Origin: Streptomyces endophytica
GTDB lineage: Bacteria; Actinomycetota; Actinomycetes; Streptomycetales; Streptomycetaceae
Assembly: GCF_026153355.1 (NCBI RefSeq)
Contig: NZ_CP110636.1
Coordinates: forward strand, 4,402,001-4,466,000
Direction of reading: 5' to 3'
DNA length: 64,000 nucleotides
Shown here: positions 18,934-27,503 of the stretch, piece by piece
Layout: each line of letters opens with the position of its first letter
Numbering within the stretch: position 1 is the first letter of the stretch
Made by a program: the position numbers and the translations under genes
The notes under the pieces: model-generated
Seen by the model: only the letters and a program-made list of their open reading frames with translations
Told to the model about the DNA's origin: nothing
The model's database searches: none

Positions 18934-19530
18934 GTGCCCCAGCTTCCCTACAAGGTTCACGAGCTCACCGTCGGCCAGCTTTCCGCGCGCAGCGGCGCCG
19001 CGGTCTCCGCGCTGCACTTCTACGAGTCCAAGGGACTGATCAGCAGCACTCGCACGGCCGGCAACCAGCGGCGCTACACCCGTGACGCGCTGCGCCGGGT
19101 CGCCTTCGTCCGGGCGGCCCAGCGGGTCGGGATTCCGCTCGCGGTGATCCGGGACGCGCTGGCGGAGCTGCCGGACGAGCGCACCCCCAACCGCGACGAC
19201 TGGGCCAGGCTCTCCCAGGTCTGGCGGACCGAACTGGACGAACGGATCAGCCAACTCGTCGAGCTCCGCGACCGGTTGACCGACTGCATCGGCTGCGGCT
19301 GTCTGTCGCTGGAGCGCTGCGCGCTGTCCAATCCGTACGACAACCTGGGCGAACAGGGGCCGGGCGCACGGCGGTTGCGGGTCGACCGCACCACCAGGGG
19401 CCCGGAGGACGACCGGCACCGCGCGGACGGGGACCGGCCGCGCGAGAACGCCGGCCGGGCACCCGCGGAGGGCGCACGGCGCGGCACGGGCGGCGAGCAG
19501 GGGTGCGTGCCCGACGACCAGCGCTGCTGA
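18934..19530 (+). CDS. soxR: SoxR, redox-sensitive MerR-family regulator with a C-terminal extension
   Basis: A MerR-type winged HTH at the N-terminus (residues 12-80), a dimerisation helix, and a [2Fe-2S] site of the exact SoxR spacing: C118, C121, C123, C129 (CIGCGCLSLERC). In actinobacteria SoxR senses redox-active metabolites rather than superoxide. Usual length is about 150-175 residues; this one is 198, with a tail after the cluster that is rich in Arg, Gly and Asp. The start is GTG 18934. No clear SoxR-box target gene is adjacent. Confidence 0.9.
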   Translation: MPQLPYKVHELTVGQLSARSGAAVSALHFYESKGLISSTRTAGNQRRYTRDALRRVAFVRAAQRVGIPLAVIRDALAELPDERTPNRDDWARLSQVWRTELDERISQLVELRDRLTDCIGCGCLSLERCALSNPYDNLGEQGPGARRLRVDRTTRGPEDDRHRADGDRPRENAGRAPAEGARRGTGGEQGCVPDDQRC

Positions 19531-19597
19531 GCCGGCGCCACGGCGCGCGCGGCACCGGCCCGTGAGGAGCTGCGGCACCGGCCTTTGAGGAACTGCC

Positions 19598-20353
19598 TCA
19601 GCCCTCCGGAGCCAGCGCGGCGGCGATCAGTTGGGCGTTGTCGGCGGCCGGGCGGCCGTCCGGCAGCAGCAGGGTGTCCTCGATGCCGATCCGCGTGTCC
19701 AGGCCCAGCTCGACGGCGAGCCGCAGCACCGGCCAGGCGCCGCCGTCCCAGCCGTGCAGCAGCACCGGACGGCCGTGCGCTCCGCCGGCCACCTCGGTGA
19801 GCAGCGCGCGGGCGGTGGCCGGCGCCGACCCGGCGTCGGTGTCGGTGATTTCGGCCAGCACCCGCAGGACCCGGGGCGCGAGCGGCGAGCGGAGGAACCG
19901 CCCCGGGCCCGGTGTGCCCGACCAGAGGCCGGCCTCGACGCCTATGCCGCGCTCCAGCAGGGCGCCGGCCAGCGCCTCGGCGCCCTCCTCGTGCCAGTTC
20001 ACCGAGGCGTGATCAGGCAGCACCGTCCACGACCGGACCCGCTCCACACGGCGGTCCGGGGCCGTCCCGGGCCCGTCGGACGGGTCGGACGGGTCGGGCG
20101 GATCCAGCTCGGCCCAGGCGCCGGTCGTCACGCCCACCGGCACGTCCACCACCGCCTTGATGGCCTCCAGGGCCGGGCCCACCACGCGCGGTGAGAGCGA
20201 ATCCCTGCCACACGGGGTCTTGGGATGGACATGGACATCCTGGGCACCAGCCGCCACCGCCCGCCGCGCCGCCTCCGCGAGCGCGGCCGGCGACATCGGC
20301 ACCGCCCCGGAATCGGCCGCGGTCCGGGGCCCGTTGAGACATACCTGCAGCAT
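19598..20353 (-). CDS. 3-keto-5-aminohexanoate cleavage (BKACE) family protein
   Basis: A 251-residue TIM-barrel, Zn-dependent beta-keto acid cleavage enzyme (formerly DUF849), which transfers the cleaved unit of a beta-keto acid to acetyl-CoA. 'CLNGPRT' at the N-terminus and 'DVHVHPK' (metal ligands) are typical, as is 'GIEDTLLLPDGR' at the end. I use the internal ATG at 20353, giving MLQVCLNG, the standard N-terminus. It is shorter than the canonical ~275-300 residues but matches Streptomyces homologues as I recall them. The substrate is unknown. Confidence 0.82.
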   Translation of the reverse strand: MLQVCLNGPRTAADSGAVPMSPAALAEAARRAVAAGAQDVHVHPKTPCGRDSLSPRVVGPALEAIKAVVDVPVGVTTGAWAELDPPDPSDPSDGPGTAPDRRVERVRSWTVLPDHASVNWHEEGAEALAGALLERGIGVEAGLWSGTPGPGRFLRSPLAPRVLRVLAEITDTDAGSAPATARALLTEVAGGAHGRPVLLHGWDGGAWPVLRLAVELGLDTRIGIEDTLLLPDGRPAADNAQLIAAALAPEG

Positions 20354-20471
20354 GTCTCCCAGGATGACACCGGGGTCCGACAACGGGGCCGGCGACGCAG
20401 TCCGACGCCGGGCCGGACAACGGGATCCGGCCACGGGCTCCGGCCGCGGTGCGGGCCGCGAACGACGCCGC

Positions 20472-21086
20472 TCAGGCCGCCGCGAACACCCCCATGTGGT
20501 GCGCCCGGTGGGCGGCCCGCAGCGTTTCGGGGGCCAGTACGGACACCGGGGCCAGCACCCCGCACTGGCGGCAGGCCGGGCCGGGCGCCAGGGCGTCCGC
20601 GGTCTCCGGGAGCCAGGCGAAGCGGGTGGAGCCGCAGACGGGGCAGTCCGGGCGCGGCCGGCCGGCCTCCATGGCCGTGATCATGCGGTGCAGCACCACC
20701 GCGAGCCGGGCCGCCGGATGCCGGTGCGGTGATTCGCACGGCACGATGTCACAGCCGCCCCAGGTGCGGCGGTGCCAGTCGTCGAGGGCGCCGACCTGCC
20801 GGATACCGTCGTGCTTCTCCTTGCGGCGCCGGGCGGCGAACTCCTCCTCGTACGCGAGCCAGAGGCTACGGGCCTCCTCCAGCTCGGTGAGCGCGGCGAC
20901 CAGCCGCTCCGGGTCCGGATCGCGGTCCTGGGTCGCGATACCGGCCCGGGTGCACAGATGGTGCCAGGTGGCGCGGTGCCCGTAAGGGGCGAACCGCTCA
21001 AGGCACTTGCGCAGGGCGGTGCGGCGCTGGGCCGCGACGAGTCGTGGATTGCGGACCTGTTCTGCGAGGGCTCTGAAACCGGCCAT
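20472..21086 (-). CDS. Hypothetical protein with C-terminal zinc-ribbon-like cysteines
   Basis: A 204-residue protein I do not recognise. ATG 21086 has GGAGGTGGGA upstream. The first half is charged and helical; the C-terminal quarter carries two CxxC pairs ('CPVCGSTRF' and 'CRQCGVL'), consistent with a zinc ribbon. There is no signal peptide or membrane segment. It faces the penicillin-acylase gene divergently. It might bind nucleic acid, but that is speculation. Confidence 0.6.
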   Translation of the reverse strand: MAGFRALAEQVRNPRLVAAQRRTALRKCLERFAPYGHRATWHHLCTRAGIATQDRDPDPERLVAALTELEEARSLWLAYEEEFAARRRKEKHDGIRQVGALDDWHRRTWGGCDIVPCESPHRHPAARLAVVLHRMITAMEAGRPRPDCPVCGSTRFAWLPETADALAPGPACRQCGVLAPVSVLAPETLRAAHRAHHMGVFAAA

Positions 21087-21232
21087 TTCATCCCACCTCC
21101 GGGGAGGACCCGACTGGACGGGGATGGGACGTAGCCGATCATCACCCGGATCCCTCGAATTTTTTTGCGGTTTCGCGAACCATGTTCCGACGTGTCGGGC
21201 AGTCAACGGCCGGTGTCTGTGGGGAAGAAGAA

Positions 21233-21253
21233 AAGATGACGGTTGTTCATCTT
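21233..21253. promoter_or_regulatory. Palindrome AAGATGA-N7-TCATCTT before the penicillin acylase gene
   Basis: A perfect 7-bp inverted repeat with a 7-bp spacer, about 90 bp upstream of the start codon, in a locally A-rich stretch. It is a plausible operator for the nearby LysR (24322) or another regulator. Confidence 0.5.
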
Positions 21254-21341
21254 CCGGCCGGGGATAACCGCCGGTAACGTCCCGCCCACCCTCTCTCCCC
21301 CGCGCCTGCGAGGAGGGGGAGACCCCCATCGAGGAGCAGGA

Positions 21342-24164
21342 ATGCGACGACGTACCGGACGGCTCAGGACTGCCGCGGTGGCAGCCCTGTGCGCCTTGGG
21401 TGCCACGCTCATGGCGCCACCCCCCACCGCGACCGCCACCACGGCCGACGAGACCCACGACTACTGCCAGGGCCAGTGCGCCGACATCCTGCCGCCCGGC
21501 GCCACCGGCAACGCCACCCTGGTGGAGATCCTCGGCAACAAGCTGTTCGGCACCCACCCCGAGCACTCCACCGACCAGCTCGGCCCGTACGCCGCCCTGG
21601 CCGGCGGCTACCAGTCGCTCACCGACGCCACCCTGACGAACTTCTTCAACGACGCGTCCTTCGGCGTCCCGGCGGAACAGGTCGGCAAGGTCACCACGCC
21701 CCGCGACGACGTGACCATCACCCGCGACAAGAAGACCGGTGTGCCGCACATCAAGGGCACCACCCGCTACGGCACCGAGTTCGGCGCCGGTTACGCGGCG
21801 GGCCAGGACCGGCTCTGGCTGATGGACCTCTTCCGCCACATCGGCCGCGGCGAGCTGACCTCCTTCGCCGGTGGCGCGCCCGCCAACCAGGGCCTGGAGC
21901 AGGAGTTCTGGCCGCAGGCGCCGTACACCGAGCAGGACCTCCAGGAGCAGGTCGACTACATCAGGGACCACAACGGGGAGCGCGGCAAGCAGGCCATGGC
22001 GGACGCCCAGGCGTACGTCGACGGCATCAACGCCTACCGCGAACAGTCCAAGAACGGCCGCTACTTCCCCGGCGAATACGTTCTCACCGGCCACATCGAC
22101 GCGATCACCAACGCCGGGGAGATCCAGCCCTTCAAGCTCACCGACCTGATAGCCCTGGCCTCCGTCGTCGGCGGCCTCTTCGGCAACGGCGGGGGCGGCG
22201 AGGTCACCAACGCCCTGTCCCTGCTCGCCGCCCAGCAGAAGTACGGCGTCCAGAAGGGCACCGAGGTCTGGGAGTCCTTCCGGGAGCGCAACGACCCCGA
22301 GGCCGCCAAGACCCTGCACGACGGCCAGAGCTTCCCCTACGCCGTCAAACCGGCCAAGGCCAAGGGCACGGCACTGCCCGACCGTGGCTCGGTCACCCCC
22401 GAGCCCCTGGTCTTCGACCGGACCGGCGCCGCGACCGCCAAGGGCGGGACCGCGCCCCAGGACCCGGTCAAGGCACCGAAGAAGTACCGGAAGCTGGAGG
22501 GCCTCTTCAAGGACGGGGTGCTCCCCAAGGGCAGCTTCAACCCCACCCAGCACCGCGGCATGTCCAACGCCCTGCTGGTGTCCGGCAAGCACACCGCCAG
22601 CGGCCATCCCGTCGCCGTCTTCGGCCCGCAGACCGGGTACTTCGCGCCGCAGCTGCTGATGCTCCAGGAGATCCAGGGCCCCGGCATCAGCGCCCGCGGC
22701 GCCTCCTTCGCCGGCGTCGGCATGTACATCCAGCTCGGCCGCGGCCAGGACTACGCCTGGAGCGCCACCTCCGCCGGCCAGGACATCACCGACACCTACG
22801 CCGTCGACCTGTGCAACCAGGACGGCTCGCCGGCCACCAAGGACTCCACCTCCTACCGCTACCGCGGCGCGTGCGTCCCCATGGAGAAGCTGGAGCGCAC
22901 CAACTCCTGGAAGCCCACCGTCGCCGACCCGACCGCGGCCGGCTCGTACCGGATGCAGGTCTTCCGGACGAAGTACGGCACGGTCACCCACCGCGCCACC
23001 ATCGGCGGCAAGCCCGTCGCCTACACCGCACAGCGCTCCACCTACCGCCACGAGGCCGACTCGATCATCGGCTTCCAGATGCTCAACGACCCCTCGGCCG
23101 TGCACGACGCGGCGTCCTTCCAGCAGGCCGCGGCGCACATCGGCTACGCCTTCAACTGGTTCTACGCCGACTCCCGCGACATCGCCTTCTACAACAGCGG
23201 CCTCAACCCCGTCCGCGCCCCCGACGTCGACCCGTCCCTGCCGGTCCGGGCGGACGACGCCTACGAGTGGCGCGGCCACGACCCCGCCACCAACACCAGC
23301 GACTACACCCCGCCCGCACAGCACCCGCAGTCCGTCGACCAGGACTACTACATCTCCTGGAACAACAAGCAGGCCAAGGACTACGACTCGGCCGGCTTCG
23401 GGAACGGCTCGGTGCACCGCGGCAACCTGCTGGACGACCGGGTGCGCGCGCTGACCCAGGAGGGCGGGGTCACCCGGGCGTCCCTCACCCGCGCCATGTC
23501 CGAGGCCGCCGTCACCGACCTGCGCGGTGAGGACGTACTGCCCGAACTCCTGCGGGTGCTGAACAGCAAGCCGGTCACCGACCCCGCGCTGAAGACCGCC
23601 GTCCAGCAACTGTCGGCCTGGCGCAAGGACGGCGCCCAGCGCCGGGAGACCAGCCATGGCTCCCACACCTACACCCACCCCGACGCGGTCCGCCTGATGG
23701 ACGCCTGGTGGCCGCTGATGACCGAGGGCGTCTTCAAGCCCGGCCTCGGCGACGACCTGTACGGCGCCCTCACCTCCGACCTCGCCATCGACGAGTCGCC
23801 GTCGGCCGGCCACGGCCCCACGGGGGCGCACGCCGGCTCCGCGTTCCAGTACGGCTGGTGGTCGTACGCGGACAAGGACCTGCGCTCCGTACTGGGCGAC
23901 CAGGTCAAGGGCCCGCTCGCCCAGCGGTACTGCGGCGGCGGTGACCTGTCCGCCTGCCGCGACACCCTGCTGACGACCCTCCGGCAGGCCACCGCCAAGA
24001 CGGCCGAGCAGGTCTACCCGGGCGACGCCAGCTGCAAGGCCGGCGACCAGTGGTGCGCGGACGCGATCGTCCACCGCGCGGTCGGCGGACTGACCCACGA
24101 CACCATCAGCTGGCAGAACCGCCCGACCTACCAGCAGGTCGTGGAGTTCCCCACCCACCGGTAG
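21342..24164 (+). CDS. Penicillin acylase family N-terminal nucleophile hydrolase, secreted
   Basis: A 940-residue precursor of the penicillin amidase family, which cleaves amides of penicillins, acyl-homoserine lactones or other N-acyl compounds. Residues 1-33 are a Sec signal peptide (RRRTGRLR, a hydrophobic core, ending near ATATT). The beta chain should begin at Ser408 (HRGM|SNALLVSG), the autocatalytic nucleophile; the alpha chain and spacer precede it. 'YRHEADSIIGFQ' and 'NWFYADSRDIAF' are beta-chain motifs. ATG 21342 follows GAGGAGCAGG; the open frame upstream to 21243 is not supported. A strong hairpin follows the stop codon and a LysR gene lies downstream. Substrate not assigned. Confidence 0.92.
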   Translation: MRRRTGRLRTAAVAALCALGATLMAPPPTATATTADETHDYCQGQCADILPPGATGNATLVEILGNKLFGTHPEHSTDQLGPYAALAGGYQSLTDATLTNFFNDASFGVPAEQVGKVTTPRDDVTITRDKKTGVPHIKGTTRYGTEFGAGYAAGQDRLWLMDLFRHIGRGELTSFAGGAPANQGLEQEFWPQAPYTEQDLQEQVDYIRDHNGERGKQAMADAQAYVDGINAYREQSKNGRYFPGEYVLTGHIDAITNAGEIQPFKLTDLIALASVVGGLFGNGGGGEVTNALSLLAAQQKYGVQKGTEVWESFRERNDPEAAKTLHDGQSFPYAVKPAKAKGTALPDRGSVTPEPLVFDRTGAATAKGGTAPQDPVKAPKKYRKLEGLFKDGVLPKGSFNPTQHRGMSNALLVSGKHTASGHPVAVFGPQTGYFAPQLLMLQEIQGPGISARGASFAGVGMYIQLGRGQDYAWSATSAGQDITDTYAVDLCNQDGSPATKDSTSYRYRGACVPMEKLERTNSWKPTVADPTAAGSYRMQVFRTKYGTVTHRATIGGKPVAYTAQRSTYRHEADSIIGFQMLNDPSAVHDAASFQQAAAHIGYAFNWFYADSRDIAFYNSGLNPVRAPDVDPSLPVRADDAYEWRGHDPATNTSDYTPPAQHPQSVDQDYYISWNNKQAKDYDSAGFGNGSVHRGNLLDDRVRALTQEGGVTRASLTRAMSEAAVTDLRGEDVLPELLRVLNSKPVTDPALKTAVQQLSAWRKDGAQRRETSHGSHTYTHPDAVRLMDAWWPLMTEGVFKPGLGDDLYGALTSDLAIDESPSAGHGPTGAHAGSAFQYGWWSYADKDLRSVLGDQVKGPLAQRYCGGGDLSACRDTLLTTLRQATAKTAEQVYPGDASCKAGDQWCADAIVHRAVGGLTHDTISWQNRPTYQQVVEFPTHR

Positions 24165-24181
24165 GAGGCGGACGGCAGAAT

Positions 24182-24228
24182 CACGACGGCCCCGGAGCCC
24201 GCTCGGCGGCGCGCCCGGGGCCTTCGTG
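24182..24228. terminator. Hairpin terminator after the penicillin acylase gene
   Basis: CACGA-C-GGCCCCGG (24182-24195) pairs with CCGGGGCC-T-TCGTG (24215-24228), giving a 13-bp stem with one mismatch just 18 bp past the stop codon. There is no U-tract. Confidence 0.7.
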
Positions 24229-24321
24229 CGTAACCACCCCTGCACCGGCGGTGATGGAGTGCCCGGCTATGCTGCACAGTCCTGAAATCCCGGGACGGGA
24301 AGCGAGTACGAGTAGGGGCGC

Positions 24322-25344
24322 ATGGCCTTGTCCGGACCGCAGCAGTACCCGACGGAACTGCTTGACACCACCATGGACCAGCTGCGCACGCTGATCGTCG
24401 TCCACGAGGCGGGCACCGCACTGGGCGCCGCCCGCCGGCTGGGCCGCGAACAGTCCAGCGTGCAGAAGCAGTTGGACACCCTGAACCGCACCTTCGCCGC
24501 GCTGTGCGGCGAGGAGCTGGTCCGCAAACAAGGGCGCGGCCGGGATGCCCTGTTCACCGCGACCGGCGAGGCACTGGTGGGGCTGGCCCGCCGCACGCTG
24601 GGGGAGTGGGCCGAGGGCGTGCACGACGCCCGGCGCCGGCTCGGCCGGACCCTGTCGGTCGGCACCACCCGCTACACGCTCGGCTTCCTGCTCGACGCCG
24701 TGGAGCGGGTCAGCGAGGACTACGAGCGCGAGAACGTCGACCTCAAGGTCACGCACGTCCGCACCGGCGATCTCTTCACCAAGCTGCGCAGCACCGAACT
24801 CGACCTGGTCTGCGGCAGCGTGGTGGTCACCGAGGGCGAAGAAACGGAACTGCTCGCCCCGTACGAGGTCATGGAGTGGCGGCGCAGCGGCCTCTCGCTG
24901 CTGACCAACCTGCCGCCGGACCGGCTCCCCGGCACCTCCCTCCAGGCCCACGAGCTGGACCGGCTGCCCCTGGTGATCTCCGCGCGCGGACTCATCGGCC
25001 GCTTCCTGACCGCCTGGTACGGCACCGACTACCGCCAGAAGCTCTCCATAGCGGCCGAGATAGAGGCCGCCCACTACGGCTTCGAACTGCTGCGCTCGGG
25101 CCTGGTGAGCGGCGCGATGCTGGTCACCAGGGGCATCGGCGAGGCCGCCGCGGACGGCCGGCTCCCGGAGGCCGGGGGCCTGCGCACCCTGGAGATCGTC
25201 GGGGACGTGGGCCCGCGGACCGAGGTCCTGGTCGGCGTCTTCACCCGGCGCGGGGAGCGGGCCTCGTACCCGCCCGGCCATCCGCTCAACCTGCTGTGGA
25301 CGGCACTGTCGGCGGAGAACGCGCGCTGGTGGCTCCAGTCGTGA
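24322..25344 (+). CDS. LysR-family transcriptional regulator
   Basis: A 340-residue LysR-like regulator with an N-terminal HTH ('LRTLIVVHEAGTALGAARRL', residues 20-40, then 'SSVQKQLDTLNRTF') and a substrate-binding domain (about residues 110-320). It starts at ATG 24322. It follows the penicillin acylase gene in the same direction after a terminator, so it probably has its own promoter and may regulate that gene. Convergent with the MHS transporter. Confidence 0.83.
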   Translation: MALSGPQQYPTELLDTTMDQLRTLIVVHEAGTALGAARRLGREQSSVQKQLDTLNRTFAALCGEELVRKQGRGRDALFTATGEALVGLARRTLGEWAEGVHDARRRLGRTLSVGTTRYTLGFLLDAVERVSEDYERENVDLKVTHVRTGDLFTKLRSTELDLVCGSVVVTEGEETELLAPYEVMEWRRSGLSLLTNLPPDRLPGTSLQAHELDRLPLVISARGLIGRFLTAWYGTDYRQKLSIAAEIEAAHYGFELLRSGLVSGAMLVTRGIGEAAADGRLPEAGGLRTLEIVGDVGPRTEVLVGVFTRRGERASYPPGHPLNLLWTALSAENARWWLQS

Positions 25345-25417
25345 ACGGCCGGGACCGTCAACTCCTGTGCAGCCGTGGGGTGTTGTCCCCTCGACGACCG
25401 GTTCTCCGCCGCGGTGC

Positions 25418-26731
25418 TCAGCCCAGGTCGCGCTCCCGGGTCTCCGGCAGTGCCAGCACGCACGCCAGCGAGACCACCGCCATGGCGCTGACGTACCAGC
25501 CCACCGAGGCGGAACCGAACGAGGACTGGAGCCGGGTGGCGACCAGCGGGGCCACCGCGCCGCCCAGCACGCCCCCGAGGTTGTACGCGAGCGAGGCGCC
25601 CGAGTAGCGCACCGTCGTGCCGAACAGCTCCGGCAGGAACGCGCCCATCGGGCCGTAGATCACGCCCATGCAGAACAGTGCCCCGCCGATGCCGAGCGCG
25701 ACCAGCACCGGCTGCCGGGTGTCCAGCAGCGGGAAGAGCACCAGGCCCCAGACGACGGCGCACCCGCTGCCGAGCAGGACCAGCTTGCGGCGGCCGGCCC
25801 CGTCCGAGCGGGTGGCGGCGACCCAGGTGCCGGCGGCGAGGAACAGGCAGGCGACGAGGGAGAGCCCCAGCATGGTGTTGCGGGAGATGCCCAGGGTGCC
25901 GGTGGCGTAGGAGAGGCAGTAGGTGGTCGCGGTGTAGAAGAGGCCGTACGCGATGATCATGCCGCCGGCACCCAGCAGCAGTTCGCGCGGATGACGGCGC
26001 AGTACGTCGGCCGCGGGGACCTTGCCGGCCTCCTGGGCGTCCAGCGCCCGGGCGAACACCGGGGTTTCGCTGATCTTCAGCCGGACGAACAGCCCGACGC
26101 CGACCAGGAGGAAGGACAGCAGGAACGGCACCCGCCAGCCCCACGAGCGGAACGCCGCGTCGTCGAGCTCCGACGACAGCAGCCAGAAGACCCCGGTCGC
26201 CGCGAAGAAGCCGACCGAGGGGCCGAGTTGGGGGAAGGCGGCGTACAGGCCCCGGCGTCCGCGCGGAGCGTGCTCGACGGCCAGCAGCGCGGCACCGCCC
26301 CACTCGCCGCCCAGCCCGATGCCCTGCAGGAAGCGGAGGGCGATCAGCAGCAGCGGGGCCCAGATGCCCCAGGCGCCGTAGCCCGGCAGCAGTCCGACGA
26401 ACGCGGTGGACAGCCCCATCAGCAGCAGCGAGGCGACCAGCACGGACTTGCGGCCCACCCGATCGCCGAAGTGGCCGAATATCACCGACCCGAGGGGCCG
26501 GGCGGCGAACGCCACCGCATAGGTGGAGAAGGATGCGAGGGTGGCGTTCACCGGGTCGAGGGTCGGGAAGAACGCGTCGTTGAGGACGAGCGCGGCGGCC
26601 GTCCCGTAGATGTAGAAGTCGTAGAACTCGATGGCCGTCCCGATGAACGAGGCCACGGCGACCCGCCGCAGGCTCTCCTTGCTCTCCGCGGGCGCTGTGG
26701 TGGCCTGTTCCGAAGTGGTTTCACTCTGCAC
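25418..26731 (-). CDS. MFS transporter, metabolite:H+ symporter (MHS) family
   Basis: About 437 residues and 12 predicted helices. 'FIGTAIEFYDFYIYGTAA' at the first helix, 'FGHFGDRVGRKSVL' in loop 2-3 and 'QGIGLGGEWGGAALL' are hallmarks of the shikimate/proline/alpha-ketoglutarate symporter group, which import small carboxylates. GTG 26731, 26740 and 26746 are all possible starts; none has a strong ribosome site. It stands at the left edge of the apparent biosynthetic cluster and faces its regulatory region; whether it belongs to the cluster is open. Confidence 0.85.
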   Translation of the reverse strand: MQSETTSEQATTAPAESKESLRRVAVASFIGTAIEFYDFYIYGTAAALVLNDAFFPTLDPVNATLASFSTYAVAFAARPLGSVIFGHFGDRVGRKSVLVASLLLMGLSTAFVGLLPGYGAWGIWAPLLLIALRFLQGIGLGGEWGGAALLAVEHAPRGRRGLYAAFPQLGPSVGFFAATGVFWLLSSELDDAAFRSWGWRVPFLLSFLLVGVGLFVRLKISETPVFARALDAQEAGKVPAADVLRRHPRELLLGAGGMIIAYGLFYTATTYCLSYATGTLGISRNTMLGLSLVACLFLAAGTWVAATRSDGAGRRKLVLLGSGCAVVWGLVLFPLLDTRQPVLVALGIGGALFCMGVIYGPMGAFLPELFGTTVRYSGASLAYNLGGVLGGAVAPLVATRLQSSFGSASVGWYVSAMAVVSLACVLALPETRERDLG

Positions 26732-27110
26732 CTGCCGCACTCTCACGTGGTCGGCCGAGCCAGTCAATACGTGGGATACGTGATCTCGGTGCATGAGATG
26801 GCCGTGGGGTGTGAGTGGCGTTCCGATGCCCTGCGGAGAATGGCCATTTCTCGGCGCAACCAGATACCCCTTCCGCGAGTCCTCAGAAATGGATTCGGGC
26901 GACGAACGGCTCTGCACGGGGCGACGAACGGCGGCCGGTGGCCGAAACAATGGGGGTGTGAGGCGCTGACCGGTGCCGGGATTGAAGGATTCCGTTTGAC
27001 TTCCCACGGCCTGCGGATTCGTCCCGGCAATCCGCTGTAGTGCGCCGATGTAGTGCAGCATAAGAAAGATATCTGCTTCAACTACTCAACCGTAGTTTAC
27101 CTTTGGCTGG

Positions 27111-27140
27111 TTGCCGGGGGCGCGTGGCGTGAACTATGCT
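27111..27140 (+). promoter_or_regulatory. Putative sigma-70-type promoter
   Basis: TTGCCG (27111-27116), an 18-bp spacer and TATGCT (27135-27140), directed to the right. The expected transcription start falls about 25 bp before the palindrome at 27171. Seen by eye only. Confidence 0.35.
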
Positions 27141-27170
27141 CCAAGTGGGGGTCATTCAAAGGTTTGGTGA

Positions 27171-27204
27171 CACTTCGTCTGATGTCACCACATCAAATGA
27201 AGTG
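27171..27204. promoter_or_regulatory. Long imperfect palindrome (15-bp arms, 12 pairs) upstream of the cluster
   Basis: CACTTCGTCTGATGT (27171-27185), loop CACC, ACATCAAATGAAGTG (27190-27204): CACTTC and TGATGT pair exactly and the middle three bases do not. It overlaps a second inverted repeat, GGTGACA-N10-TGTCACC (27166-27189). Nested repeats of this kind suggest an operator or a leader hairpin. Confidence 0.6.
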
Positions 27205-27503
27205 GACATCACGCGGCCGGCCCGAACCGATATTTCACTCTTCACACTGAGTGCGGTGCGGGCCAATCCTGCTGCGGGGGGAGCAGAGGCACACACTCTC
27301 GGCCTGATCCGCGCCGACTCGCCGTGCGTCACTGCGGAGAGGTAATTCCATACGCGATCTTTTTCAGGCCAGTTCCGGTGCCACAACCACCAACGGGGTG
27401 CCGTGACGAGGGCTGAAGCATTGCTGTACGCCGGGGCGGACCAACCCCGGCGCGCAGGCGTGAACGTGGTTCACCAGTGGTTCTTCTGAACGGGGGAAAA
27501 GAA

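Larger units (their letters stand above)
26747..27503. promoter_or_regulatory. 757-bp lower-GC intergenic regulatory region upstream of the cluster regulator
   Basis: There is no credible gene here. Base composition is clearly more AT-rich than the rest of the window. It contains AACTAC-N6-GTAGTT (27080-27097), a promoter-like TTGCCG-N18-TATGCT (27111-27140) and a long imperfect palindrome (27171-27204). It separates the MHS transporter from the regulator-purN pair and probably holds promoters for both. Confidence 0.55.

Noticed and set aside
25418..26731. MHS transporter as the dedicated exporter of the cluster product
   Set aside because: MHS proteins usually import small carboxylates, the gene points away from the cluster, and a long regulatory region separates them. 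Kept as a neighbour only.
26764..27250. Two possible small genes (26764-27081 minus, 27053-27250 plus) in the low-GC region
   Set aside because: Codon use is unlike the neighbours, there is no ribosome site and no recognisable domain. They overlap each other and promoter-like sequence.
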